The notes below the pieces were generated by a model. The model had not been told where the DNA came from and searched no databases. It worked only from the letters and a program-made list of their open reading frames with translations. This document shows, one piece after another, positions 52,480 through 63,341 of a DNA stretch of 64,000 bases. Both the position numbers and the translations under genes were made by a program. Position 1 is the first letter of the stretch. Every line of letters begins with the position of its first letter. The DNA lies in contig CM077010.1 in the NCBI GenBank assembly GCA_039090855.1, forward strand, positions 42,116,905-42,180,904. Direction: 5' to 3'. Source of the stretch: Macrothele yani (taxonomy: Eukaryota > Arthropoda > Arachnida > Araneae > Macrothelidae).

Positions 52480-55400
52480 CCTTCATTGTTAGAACCAGAA
52501 ATCGTACAGAGCGAGATCAGGACAGTAGGCAGGCTGTGGCATGATTTCCATACTGTATTTCGTAAGAAACTGTTGAACACAAGCAGCCACATGTGGGCGG
52601 GTCCACTTGCCCACCTGTTCCGGCCACTTAATCGGTATGTGTCATCGCAGACGCTTCAAGACTAAAATATAATACTTAGCATTGACAGTAAGTTGTGGAG
52701 AAACGTCATGCTGGTAAACTGCACCTTTATGATCAAACAAACAAACAAAAAAACAATATCATCAGCTTCCCAGCTGATTTGGTTCGGCGGGCTTTTTTCG
52801 GAGGAGGGGAGCCTATGTGTTTCCAGACACTCGTTGCGCGCTTCGTGATTGGGGTCGAAATAGTGGACCCACGTTTCGTCGGCAGTTATCACTGTATTTA
52901 GGAAATTTGGATCCTTTGCAATCACTCATGACACACCTGAACTCTGGCTAACAATTGATCTCTGATCTGCAATTCCACTCATGACACACCTGAACTCTGG
53001 CTAACAATTGATCTCTCCTCAGGTGATGAGGTACCCATCTGGGACTCGCACGATGCAGCAGTAATTTGTCCCGTAGAATCCGGAATGCCAACGTTTTTGA
53101 AATATTAGTTGACGCCGCTATGTCTTCACACGTCATTCGTTGATCTTCTTGCAGGATTGCCTAAACAGTGTTAACAACACGCTCCGTAAGAACACTTTCA
53201 GATCGACTAGGCCTAGAGCCAGTTCTGCCGATAAACGCCCTTTTTTTAGCACGTCTTTTGCAAAAAAGAGCGTGCTTCTGTTATCGGTTTGTCCGTCCGT
53301 CTGTACCCACGACATATCTGCAACTATTAGTCCGATTTGAAAATTTCATTTTGCATTGGGAAGCTTGAAATATGCAAATGATGATCCTTTATTTCGTTTT
53401 TTACGATGTACAATTTCGCCGGTAGATGGCGTAAATGCAGATGATGTCGAATTCAAAAATACGTTTTATTCCACATATTTGCTTCTAAACATCCGATTGA
53501 AAAACATTTTTATCTTCCGATTCCATTTATATCGAATAGTATTTTAGATATAGTTACTTTTTCAAATTACGCATAGATTTTTCGCTAGGGGGCGTATAAA
53601 AATAAATTATCTTTTCCTCGATAACTCTTCTTCTAAAACTCCGATTTGAAAATTTTTTTCTTCTGAGGATACATCTCCTAATGGAAAATCTTTTGTATAT
53701 AATTTCTAATTTTTGGGTGAAGAATACTTTGGCCACCAGGGGACGTAAGTGTTAATTTTTGCTTCTGATATAATTGCCATAAAATATTAGCTCCTAAAAT
53801 ATCGACTGAAAAAATTCTTTCGTGGACTGATGCTACTCACATCGATGAACCTTTTCGGAATATTTTCTTCTTAAAATATTGCACAGTTTCTCCGCCAGGG
53901 GGCGTAGATGTACATCTTATTTTTGTCAATATCTCTACTTCTAGTAGCCTGATATGAAAAATTTCCTCTTTGTTGGATAGTGTTTTCCGTGTGACATCTT
54001 TTTCATGTAATTTAAAAAATTTCAAGTAATTCATAGACTTCCCGCTTGGGGGCGAAGTGGTAAATTGCTTTCCCCCTATATCTGTGGTTCTAAACCTCCG
54101 ATTTGAAAAATTCTTTCTGCACCGGATACAGGTTCTGATGGGAAATCGTTTGCACATAATTTGTAATTTTTGTAAAAAAATAGTTTGGCCAGCAGGGGGC
54201 GTAAATCTTAATTTCCGCTTCCGTTGTATTTGCAGCACAATATGATATTCTAAATTCTCGATTGAAAAAAACGTGGTTTGTTGACCGATACTACTCATGT
54301 CGACAAACCTTTTAGAAACATTTTCTTCTTAAAATAATGCATGGTTTCTGCGCCAGGGGGCATAGATATATATCTTATTTTTGTCAATATCTCTACTTCT
54401 AGGAGTCCGATTTGAAAAATTCCTTCTTTGTTGGATAGTGTTTCTAGTGTGACATGTGGTTCATATACTTTCAAAATTTTCAAGTAATTCATAGACTTTC
54501 CGCTAGGGGGCGTAAACGTAAATTGCGTTTCCCAATATATCTCTGCTTCTAAATCTCCGATTTGAAAAATTCTTTCTGCACCGCATACAACTCTAGATGG
54601 GAAATCGTTTGCACATATTTTATAATTTTTGTAAGAAATGGTCTGGCCACCAGGTGGCGTAAGTCTTAATTTCCGCTTCTGTTGTATTTGCAGCAAAATA
54701 TGAGCTTCTAAAATCTCGACTGAAAAGAAAAGTCTTTTGTTGACCGATACTACTCCTCATGTCGACAAACTCTTAAGAAAATTTTCTTCTTGAAAAAATG
54801 CATGGTTTCTACGCCAGGGGCGTAGATGTATATCTTATTTTTGTCAATATCTCTGCTTCTAAGAGTACGATTTGAAAAATTCCTTCTTTGTTGGATAGTG
54901 TTTCTGATGCGAAATGTTTTTCCTATAAATTCAAAATTTTCAAGTAAATCACAGACTTTCCGCTAGGAGGCACAAAGGTAATTTGCGTTTTCAGCGTTAT
55001 TTCTGCTCCTAAAGCTCTGATTTGAAAAATTCTTCTTGTATCGCATACAAGACCTGATGGAAAATATCTTTCACATAATTTCTAATGTTTGGTAAAGAAT
55101 GGTTTAGCCACCAGGAGTCATAAGTGTTAATTTCTGCTTTTATAGTATTTGTTGCAAAATCTGGGCTCTTGAAAACTCGACTAATTTTTTTTTTCTTCGA
55201 GCGATACCGCTTATATGGATACACCTTTCGAGAATACTTTTTACCTAAAATAATGCATGGTTTTTCCCACCAAGGGACGTAAAGTCACATCTTATTTTTG
55301 TCGATATCTCTGTTTCTAAGACTTCGTAAGCTCACGATTCTGTTTACAGCAATATCTGAGGGATTAAAAACCCGATTGAAAATCTTCTTTCTTTCGTCAC

Positions 55401-55680
55401 ATCTATTGTTTCCATCCCGGTTCCATTGACTTTGAATAGCTTTGATAGATTTAATTTGTGTCAGAACGGATGCGAAAGACGTGCTTATTACACCCGAAAA
55501 TTCGGTGTGATCTTTCTTGTTAAATCATGTTGTCATCACCCAAACATTTAGCTTTGTAAGCTTCTTTCATTAAATCAACTGTTTCTGGAGTCACTTTTAC
55601 CCAAACGATAGCAAAAATTTATCGCACAACGCATTTCACTTCTTAACTGAATCACTCACCTCCATAGCTCTATGGCGAAT
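52480..55680 (-). pseudogene. Mariner transposase, interrupted
   Basis: The minus strand begins near 55680 (EMRCAINFCYRLG, ETVDLMKEAYKAKCLG) and stops at the family B insertion. It resumes at 53240 with KKGRLSAELALG, a decayed linker, MTCEDIAASTNISKTLAFRI, LRDKLLLHRASPRWVPHHLR, FLNTVITADETWVHYFDPNH (first Asp) and EARNECLETHR. The later region (52470-52660) holds 'hdnarph'-type sequence only faintly (AHMWLLVFNSFLRNT frames), with stops. It is closely related to the 21.3-kb fragment (DIAAST block shared). Confidence 0.76.
53245..55530 (-). mobile_element. Satellite-cored element (family B), copy 2 (inverted)
   Basis: An almost complete inverted copy of 41040-43345: it begins TTTTTTTAGCACGTCTTTTG and AACCGATAACAGAAGCACGC (complement) and ends CACCCGAAAATTCGGTGTGA. 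The internal order is preserved, including the ~460-bp repeats with 'atttttgtcaatatctctac' and 'tttgttggatagtgtttc'. Its position inside a mariner reading frame defines both edges to within a few bases. Confidence 0.8.
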
Positions 55681-55849
55681 TGGAGACGTACCTTAAAAAA
55701 CTGCGGAATAACAAAACAAAAATTGTCTGCCATGGCTAATAACTGTTGCCATACATACTTCCTTAATTCAGTTAGTCGCCTGCGTGGTTATTTTTCCTTT
55801 TTGCACTGTTGCCAACACAAAAAAAAATTACTGTTTTCATGGAACATCC

Positions 55850-57474
55850 TTTGCGCTGCTGTTTGTTTTGTCATAGCAATAATAGCCCGTTTGGAGCGCG
55901 TTGTCAGTTTGATTGGACGCCCGCTTCGTAGTTTCTTCTCATAGTTATTAGAATCTTTCAGAAAATTGTCCAATACAGTTTATGACTTTTCTGTTTGAGT
56001 GGAAATTTGTCTGAGAAAAGCCGCAATGAGAAAATGCTGCAATTTTCCCTTTTCCAGTTACATATAAAGATTTTCCACATCCCATGGTAAAAACGTGGTA
56101 GAAAACAAACCAATTCTCTGCATTTAAGCCGGTAGACAGTGGCTAAACATTTACGCACCTTCATTTCGCAAATTTTACCTCAGGGTAACTCCGGCCTCAA
56201 TTTTTTTCCAGGATTTTATGCAGATAATTGTAATTACGACGTATTTTTGTTTATTTAACAATTAATTTAGTTTGTTTATACTTATAATTGGTACTTTCTT
56301 ATGTAATATATTGTCCGAATAAACGTTTTGAATTATCTGCTTAAATGAAATCTCTTTTCCATGACTGTACTAAGCATTACCTCATCGCTTCCATTAGTAA
56401 ATTCATCCATTAATTCTGACATGAAATTTGATGTTGCATTTTATCGGATTGTGCTTGGAAATGACGAGAACACCTCAACACCTCACTGTTTGACATAATT
56501 TCTATGGTGAAGAGTGACAGGTTAGTTGAATTATGATAAAACGGATACTTGACTCTCCTTTGGCGTATGCTTCATGTAGTGTGTCGAGTAAACTTAAGCT
56601 CCTGCCAATGTCAAATAAAATTCACTCATGCCTCTATACTTGTACTGTTTTTCTTCGTATGGTTGCTTTTACGAAGAAGTACTTAGTCTCTTTTGTTCGT
56701 TATTTTGCTAGAGGCTTTAAATATAACTTTCCTCGATATGCCATCAAATACAAATATTCGTAACTTCAAGCTTTTGTTGTTTTTAGGTTAAAATTTCAAT
56801 GCAAAAATAAAAAAAACTTAAACAATACTTTTGATATACACTCATACATCATACACTATTAAGAATTCATATTAATACAGTCTAATCATGATGTACAGCA
56901 CTCTGACACAAGCATCATAACTGGAATGTTGGAAAATGTCTCAGTACTGAAAGATTTTTTTCCCGATGGCTGTAAGTTTCAAGCAGTTAACATTTCGTGA
57001 TACGTATTATTTTATTCATAGCACCAAAAATTCCTTTTGAAAATTCTTTATATTAACAATGATTTCATGAAAGCTCCGAAGTTTTGCAGATGCGCCCTTA
57101 TTAGTAACTCACGAGGCTACATTTTCGAATATTTTGTCAAAACAAAAGCAGTGGTTGCACGGCAATTTACTGAAAATGGTCTAACGATATATCGTTTCAA
57201 TTTCCTTTAGCTGATGTACCAAATTTAAATACCTTAGTTTCAGTTTAATTTTCGAAAAATGTTATCCACAGATACCAAACTCATATGAACGGAATTATCT
57301 TACTATACTCAGGGATTTAATTATTTTTACTACGATGACCACGTCGAAATATTTTGAGACCTGAGGAGTCAGGCTAATCTATTAATTTTTTCGTCACTGT
57401 TTCAACCGTTCTGTCTTGTAAGCAGAACATCTGATTACCAAAGCCCTAAAGCTAGAGTAAGATAACGTGCAGTC
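55850..57474. other. Unassigned AT-rich stretch
   Basis: No coding motif, TIR, SINE or tandem repeat recognised over 1.6 kb. Short ORFs are compositional. Confidence 0.4.
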
Positions 57475-57620
57475 TGTTTACCAACATTATTCATCATTTA
57501 CATAAATGATTAATGCGAGACACATCACCACAGGAGTTTGCTGGTAATGTGCTGATGACACGGCAATCTTCTATTACGCTTCGCCAGTGTCCTAAGTAGC
57601 CCTCAAATTGCTCTCACATA
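57475..57620 (+). pseudogene. Jockey-type reverse transcriptase relic
   Basis: Two short conserved pieces in different frames: LPTLFIIYIND (~57482-57515), as in the 'SPxLFxIYINDL' motif of Jockey/CR1 RTs, and ADDTAIFYYASP (~57555-57590), the catalytic ADD motif. Flanking sequence is too decayed to read. This is an old fragment. Confidence 0.6.
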
Positions 57621-58589
57621 TCTGCTGATTCAGGGTTTGAATGCAGGAACTTAAAATAATGGTAAATCGATGCTGTCTACATTTTGCTTAATATAGTGCG
57701 TTCCATTTAGAAAATATTATTCATTTCTAAAAGAATAATTATTTAAGAAAGTTGTAGAACTTTTCACGAGAGCTCATTTAATTTAAAAACTGCTCTCATA
57801 TTGTCTTTTATAAAACTCGGAAACTTAGCTTTTGTATCAAAGTAATGTTAAGATCTCTAAATGTGGAATTTGCTTAAGCAACCTAACTAGAGAGAGAGAA
57901 TTTTCATATTTCGAAATAAACCAACACCGACTTGTTAATCGGCTTAAGTGGAAAGTTTCAAGCGTTAATTACCTCAAATGCTGTTTCAGGTACTGCTCCG
58001 TTATTAATTACTTTATGGGCTGTGAAAATGTTAATTGTATCGTATCTGTTTTTATTCTGTTCAGGACCGCACTTCGTTTAGTTAATGTGATTAAGACATT
58101 TTTCTGAAATTTTTTCAGATTTATTCGCGCACTAGAATATTCTACACACACTGTGATCAGGTATCATACGAAATTATTGTTTCATTTTCTGTATTAAACT
58201 TCAAAGCTATCTGTATCGTTAAAAAATGGCAAATAACACCAACCTGGTAATGCCAAAACCAAATGAGACTAAAGATGTAAATCAAAATATGCTGATTAAA
58301 GTATTACTTCGTGAAATGTTTGTAATATAGAACATGAAGATGAATTATCAGAGCCTGTAAAATTTGAGTCATTGAAAATTCCAAGTTTTTTTGGTTGATT
58401 CTATAAAGGTCTGTTATACTGATTTCAAAAGTGACTACGAATTTTCCCTAAGACGTGAGGATTTTTCACAAAATGGATCCGAAGATATGGGAAAAGAGTT
58501 TGCATGTGTTCTGATGAGATGTTTATTACAAAAAACAATGTTTTTATGTACAAAAATGTTACAAATAACCATTTTGAAAATGTTATTTT
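57621..58589. other. Unassigned stretch
   Basis: AT-rich with no recognisable element. A 91-codon frame at 57832-58107 has no known domain and no coding-like composition. Confidence 0.4.
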
Positions 58590-60222
58590 TATTTACTCTT
58601 ATATTGTCCTTTTCGTTTGCCTTCAAAGCTTTGCTTGGTACCTTTTCTTCTATACACAGTCACACGGCCTGTGAGTATTCTCTGTGCAGCATCCAAAAGC
58701 AGTCTAGCATTATATTTACTTTTCATCTTCTCTGCTATCGTCGTTCCATATCATTTATATCTTTGTGGAATCTTTCTCTTTGTTCTTCACTAACGGCTCC
58801 AAAGCTTTCAAGAAAGTAATCCAAGTCAGCCTTCAGAAAGTGCACCTTTGAGTTCATTGAACACTCTGTTTTGAATTTTTCTAGCATGTGTTTTACTATT
58901 TGTTTGAAGCTGGGATATCTGTTGTTCCCCAAGAACCTCTTCACATCTTCCTAAAAGCACTTCAAGTCAGCCTTCAGAAAGTGCACCTTCGAGTTCATTG
59001 AACACTCTGTTTTGAATTTTTCTAGCATGTGTTTTACTATTTGTTTGAAGCTGGGATATCTGTTGTTCCCCAAGAACTTCTTCGCATCTTCCTTAAAAGC
59101 ACTCCAAGTCAGCTTTCAGAAAGTGCACCTTCGAGTTCATTGAACACTCTGTTTTGAATTTTTCTAGCATGTGTTTTACTATTTGTTTGAAGCTGGGATA
59201 TCTGTTGTTCCCCAAGAACCTCTTCACATCTTCCTTAAAAGCACTCCAAGTCAGCCTTCAGAAAGTGCACCTTTGAGTTCATTGAACACTCTGTTTTGAA
59301 TTTTTCTAGCATGTGTTTTACTATTTGTTTGAAGTTGGGATATCTGTTGTTCCCCAAGAACTTCTTCACATCTTCCTTAAAAACACTCCAAGTAAGCCTT
59401 CAGAAAGTGCACCTTTGAGTTCATTGAACACTCTGTTTTGAATTTTTCTAGCATGTGTTTTACTATTTGTTTGAAGCTGGGATATCTGTTGTTCCCCAAG
59501 AACTTCTTCACATCTTCCTTAAAAACACTCCAAGTCAGCCTTCAGAAAGTGCACCTTTGAGTTCATTGAACACTCTGTTTTGAATTTTTCTAGCATGTGT
59601 TTTACTATTTGTTTGAAGCTGGGATATCTGTTGTTCCCCAAGAACTTCTTCACATCTTCCTTAAAAGCACTCGAAGTTAGCTTCAGAAAGTGCACCTTTG
59701 AGTTCATTGAACACTCTGTTTTGAATTTTTCTAGCATGTGTTTTACTATTTGTTTGAAGTTGGGATATCTGTTGTTCCCCAAGAACTTCTTCACATTTTC
59801 CTTAAAAGCACTCCAAGTCAGCCTTCAGAAAGTGCACCTTCGAGTTCATTGAACACTCTGTTTTGAATTTTTCTAGCATGTGTTTTACTATTTGTTTGAA
59901 GCTGGGATATCTGTTGTTCCCCAAGAACTTCTTCACATCTTCCTTAAAGGCACTCCAAACCTCTTTCAGCAGAGTCAGTTTTTGTTTCAAACGTATTTAC
60001 TCCGACCAAATTGCCTTCTTTCAATTTGACATCTTACAATACTGTAAACTTTTAACACATGTACTTAAAACACTCTCTTTTTCTTGGTAAAACGTTTACA
60101 AACTGCTGCACAAGTCCAAGTTTGAGATGATGAGGAGGCAGAACTTTCTTGGGGTCAACATAAACTTAACCCGCATTATTTCTGTTCCTGAGTTTTAAAG
60201 CATCCCTGCTTGGCCATTGTGT
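58590..60222 (-). pseudogene. Pseudogene of a dispersed uncharacterised arthropod protein family
   Basis: Minus strand, 5' to 3': NETQWPSRDALKLRN; VDPRKVLPPHHLKLGLVQQF; VNVLPRKRECFKYMC, a stop, then VKLKEGNLVGVNTFETK; AFKEDVKKFLGNNRYPSFKQ; HMLEKFKTECSMNSKVHFLK; ADLDYFLESFGAVSEEQRER; FHKDINDMERR; then stop-QRR-stop where the family has YQGRW; IMLDCFWMLHRE; and a basic end RRKGTKQSFEGKRKGQYKSK. I know the pattern 'FPPLHIKLGL...FLGN...HFLxSHLDxFPENLG...SxEQGERFHQDI...YQGRW' from many copies in arthropod genomes, but not its function; it behaves like part of a mobile element. Both the Tyr and Trp of YQGRW are stop codons here. One segment is amplified into the 142-bp array. Confidence 0.7.
58831..59957. 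repeat. 142-bp tandem array, eight copies, of coding-derived sequence
   Basis: Unit starts (CTTCAGAAAGTGCACCTT) are at 58831, 58972, 59114, 59256, 59398, 59540, 59681 and 59823, giving periods 141, 142, 142, 142, 142, 141 and 142. Units differ at only a few positions. On the minus strand each unit encodes about 47 residues from AFKEDVKKFLGNN to HFLKADL. Because 142 is not a multiple of three, most junctions shift the frame, so the array does not make a repeat protein. Confidence 0.95.
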
Positions 60223-60254
60223 TTCATTCGCACACAAAAGCATGGGTCCACGTT

Positions 60255-60923
60255 TAACATGCGCCATAAGGAGGTTAAAGTGATTAATGTCATTGCTAAA
60301 ACTTTTGGCTTCCATACTTCCATAGTTCAAAGAGTGCTAAGGCACGAAGAAAGGTTGACACTCTCAACTTTGCAACGAGAGCGCCGAATAACTAAATATG
60401 TAGGATCAGTGGAATTTGTACCAGAACTCATTAATACGTAAACAAAATGCCTGTCATAAAAATGATTTGGACTTTGGGGTGTGAATTTCTAATATACTAT
60501 ACTGTCTCTGGTTAAGAGTGATCGTGATCAAGTTGATGCTGAAAGTAAATGTGGGGTATATGCGATCCTCTTAAAATCAGTAGACGCATCCAGCAGCGAT
60601 TTTTTATATATCGGATCTACTACACGGACATTGGGTACGAGAATAAAGGAAAACCGCTATAATGTGAAACTGCATTCACAAACTACTGCATTATCACGTC
60701 TCTCCAGCCAGGGATCTTACCACCTTATCTGGAATGACTCCTACATAATGGCTTCCCCACGTATAACATTTTAGATACTATTTATGGAAAGTCTGTTTAT
60801 TTACAGCTTTGCTAACTCCTGTTGTTATGATGAAGTACCGGTCAATATTCCACAGCCTTGGAAACAAGTTCTAAAAGAACTGAAAAGAACTGAACCTGAT
60901 GAACATGAAATATTCGGGTGCTA
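60255..60923 (+). pseudogene. PLE RT thumb and GIY-YIG domain, decayed
   Basis: EVKVINVIAKTFGFHTSIVQ and VLRHEERLTLSTLQRERRIT (thumb) come first. After a frame change follow KSDRDQVDAESKCGVYAILL, ASSSDFLYIGSTTRTLGTRI and KENRYNVKLHSQTTALSRLS (GIY-YIG core). A stop follows near 60772 (ITF-stop), then FMESLFIYSFANSCCYDEVP (catalytic Glu in MES) and VNIPQPWKQVLKELKRTEPD to a natural end. In the core, EH is EN; the Arg is kept. It is not functional. Confidence 0.8.
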
Positions 60924-61120
60924 ATTGTAATGAGGTGTTTAAGTGAGATGTAATTGTTGTGCCCCTCAATTATTTATATTTAAGCTTTTTTGTTGTTGTT
61001 GTTGTATATACCTGTAATTTTATGTAAGAACTTCAACTCATGCAGCTCACAGTACAGTTATGACGTCATTTATTATGGCTATATATACGATAATGTAACC
61101 CGGAGCTTCTTCCATTGTAA

Positions 61121-61166
61121 TCACGTCTGAGGATGAGCCCAGTCGGCTCGAAAGATCTCACGTATT
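61121..61166 (+). ncRNA. Hammerhead-ribozyme-like motif in PLE-3
   Basis: ACGT (61123-61126) precedes CTGAGGA (61127-61133). Stem II GAGCC/GGCTC is at 61135-61139 and 61145-61149 with a 5-base loop. GAAA (61150-61153), GATC as a minimal stem III, TC and ACGT (61160-61163) follow; the last pairs with the first ACGT as stem I. Cleavage would follow C61159. All core boxes match the CUGANGA/GAAA consensus except one extra T before stem II. This is the best formed of the three PLE motifs. Confidence 0.6.
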
Positions 61167-61250
61167 TTTAGTGTTAACTATATTTTTAACTATGCTAAGT
61201 ATGTAATTAAAGGTTTTAATTGATCTTAGCTTTTAGCGATTTTATGATTT

Positions 61251-61649
61251 TAATATTGTGCATCGACGGACTTTTTAGTCTTCTTCAATTTCTTGCTGTT
61301 TTACACCGAAATGTACAATATCCGCAAAAAGCATCAAGCAATTTTTTCATGTACAATATCCTCATAACTTATAAGTAAAGTAGCATAATATTCTAAGTAC
61401 AGTAAAGGAATTCCAAATTACTACAATAACATTCATATAGAAGGGTAATTAATAGATTTCGTATAATTGAAAGTGCAATACCCAAAGTGGGAAAATACAC
61501 TCGCATTCACAGATAGAGCAATAAGGAAGACAAGGACATGAAGTTTTCAGAACTAATGGACAGTTCGATTACCTGAAAAATAAGGCTCATTAGTGTGGGG
61601 TGCCAAAACATCTCTTGACAATGCATTCAGCACTGATTTCTTTGATCTG
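61251..61649. other. Unassigned stretch
   Basis: AT-rich, no recognisable signal. Confidence 0.4.
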
Positions 61650-62110
61650 GCAATCAGAAGCAGAGATTCAATTTCTGCAGACGGACGGACATAATGTCTG
61701 GCAAACTTAGGAATGGATGGATGGATGGATGGAAGGAGAGGGTTATGAAATTTTATGCAACTACTTTCTCCCTTGAGTAAGAGCAGGTATTTTTCTAATG
61801 AACACTTCAAAGTGGAAGTATTGCTTCTGCAGACAGACGAACAGGCGGAAGAGAAAGAACAGGCGTCGATAATCTGGCCTGTCTCAATAAATCCTAGAAA
61901 GAATTGCTTCAATTTGATCGCAAGAAGGGGATATGTATTTTCTGTGGACGGACAGTCAGACGTATCGATAGACACCGATAATCTTGTATGTATGCATGCC
62001 TGTATCTTCCTTAGCCGTTAGAAGCAGAAATATATTTTCTGTGGTCAAAAAGAGAAACTGACTCGGAAAAAGACGGAAGGAAAGTGATGTCTGAAATCTT
62101 ATACCGTTCT
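61650..62110. repeat. Degenerate ~120-bp repeats with GACGGACGG-type words
   Basis: Phrases 'agcagagattcaatttctgc', 'agaaatatattttctgtgg' and (GA)CGGAC runs recur at roughly 120-150-bp steps, and a (GGAT)n tract lies at 61712-61731. The words resemble family B satellite units (agaagcagagata, gacggacgg), but order and phase are poor. Confidence 0.4.
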
Positions 62111-62557
62111 TGCAGGGCAGCGAGACGGAAGGAAAGACAACCGAAATCGCACGCTATCCTGCTTGCGATTTGTATGTAAGTAACTTAATTTTGCGAACGC
62201 GACGAATTTGATCGCGATTAATTGACGCAGCCGACGAATTTACGCGACACCATGTTCTATTGGGGACCGGTCCGAGGATTTTTTGGGCGTCCCAGGATAC
62301 TGGCTGTACTTACACGCTCGCTGCAGGTGTCTCCAGTATATCTTGTTAATACGTGCTTCCAGATGGCTCTCCCTGCCGAGAGGGACAGGAACTACATTCA
62401 GGATATTTTCCACGTACCACCTAGTTGCCAAACTGTGGGATAAATACTAGAGCTGTTCGGCTGTCACAGCTGAATGTTCCCATGTCGCTCATGCTGTATG
62501 CCTCTGTGCAATTACTCTTGAATTTATTCATTCTCTAAGTTGTTTCCTATTTTTAGA
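62111..62557. other. Unassigned stretch
   Basis: No clear coding or element signal. Confidence 0.4.
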
Positions 62558-62693
62558 GCCACTGGTTCCAAGGAAGGGAGAGAGACAGCACCGTAAGACA
62601 AACACAACATCCATGCCTCACCGGGATTCGAATCCGGACCTATCTTGTACGAATGATCAGAAGCCATCACTTAGGCCACTGCGCCGCCGGGGT
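62558..62693 (-). repeat. SINE S1, 3'-truncated copy
   Basis: The minus strand has the S1 head (CAGTGGCCTAAGTGATGGCT), box B GGATTCGAATCCCGG and body up to GGAACCAGTGGC. The 3' third and tail are absent. Confidence 0.82.
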
Positions 62694-62699
62694 GAGTGT

Positions 62700-62875
62700 T
62701 TCAATTTATGAACGCACCAATCGCCTGTCCCAAAACAAAGGCGAGATTCGTCGAAGAATATCACACAATACCCATTCTAGTACGGCCCTGCTCTAGACGT
62801 TGGCGATCACTGGATACGAGCAAGCGACACAATGGACGCGGTGAGTGAAGTCGTTGCTTCTCCAGTCTTCAAAGT
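62700..62875 (-). pseudogene. Tc1-like transposase relic
   Basis: Minus strand IFFDESRLCFGTGDWCVH (first catalytic Asp region of Tc1, as in 'FSDESRFCL') is adjacent to the S1 fragment. A decayed upstream part follows. Nothing more of the core is left in this copy. Confidence 0.55.
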
Positions 62876-63341
62876 AGGTTTACCTTGTAAAAAGATGACT
62901 TAAAGCAACGTTCGCGGCTCCTCTGATGTTAGACATAGTGGCTATAGGGGAGGCGGAGGCGTATCGCCCCGATCAAACGGTCTTTTTTTTTGCGGTGTGG
63001 TCGTCTTGCATGCTCCGCTTCTAAGCTGACGAGAGGTCATATCTTCTCTCAAGCGCTTCCGCTAGCATCGACGAAACGTTGCGTTTTCGTGGCCCGAATG
63101 CTGCGCCTTATGGCTAGTCGTCCATCAACTTTCTTGGAAATCAGTGATGAACAGATCAAATGCACTCAGCTGGCGATATGGAGGGCGATTTTGGTGCCTT
63201 GGCATTCTGTACGAATTTGGCTTCCTGCTAGAAATCGCAGCTCGGAGACGGAAATCTCCTCTTACGAAGAAAGTCTTAATTTTGAAATCACGGCAGAGGC
63301 GTTTTTGCTGACACTGGCAAACGCTGCTATCGGATTGATCA
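62876..63341. other. Unassigned stretch with a 146-codon open frame
   Basis: The frame at 62990-63430 shows no known domain and runs into the hAT end at 63342, so its 3' part is transposon sequence. I do not consider it a gene. Confidence 0.35.

Larger units (their letters stand above)
51762..55849 (-). mobile_element. Mariner split by two SINEs and a family B element
   Basis: The left end (GGACGTTTCATAAAAACTGA) and right-end complement (GGATGTTCCATGAAAACAGT) are TIR-like and match the 21.1-kb fragment. The transposase 5' part is at 55530-55680 and continues at 53240, so the 2.3-kb family B element sits inside it; S1 copies lie at 51923-52152 and 52233-52457. Without insertions the mariner is ~1.3 kb. 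Confidence 0.78.
60230..61250 (+). mobile_element. Penelope-like element PLE-3, 5'-truncated
   Basis: An RT C-terminal thumb segment, a GIY-YIG domain, a ~340-bp 3' region with a (TTG)n tract near 60992, and a hammerhead-like motif. The left edge abuts the pseudogene at 58590-60222. No target duplication was identified. Confidence 0.75.

Noticed and set aside
52662..52925. 87-codon frame as an independent gene
   Set aside because: It is the middle of a mariner transposase (ITADETWVHYF) and its C-terminal part is out-of-frame AT-rich sequence.
58831..59957. CRISPR-like regular repeat array
   Set aside because: The repeats are 142 bp with no unique spacers, derived from coding sequence, in a eukaryotic context.
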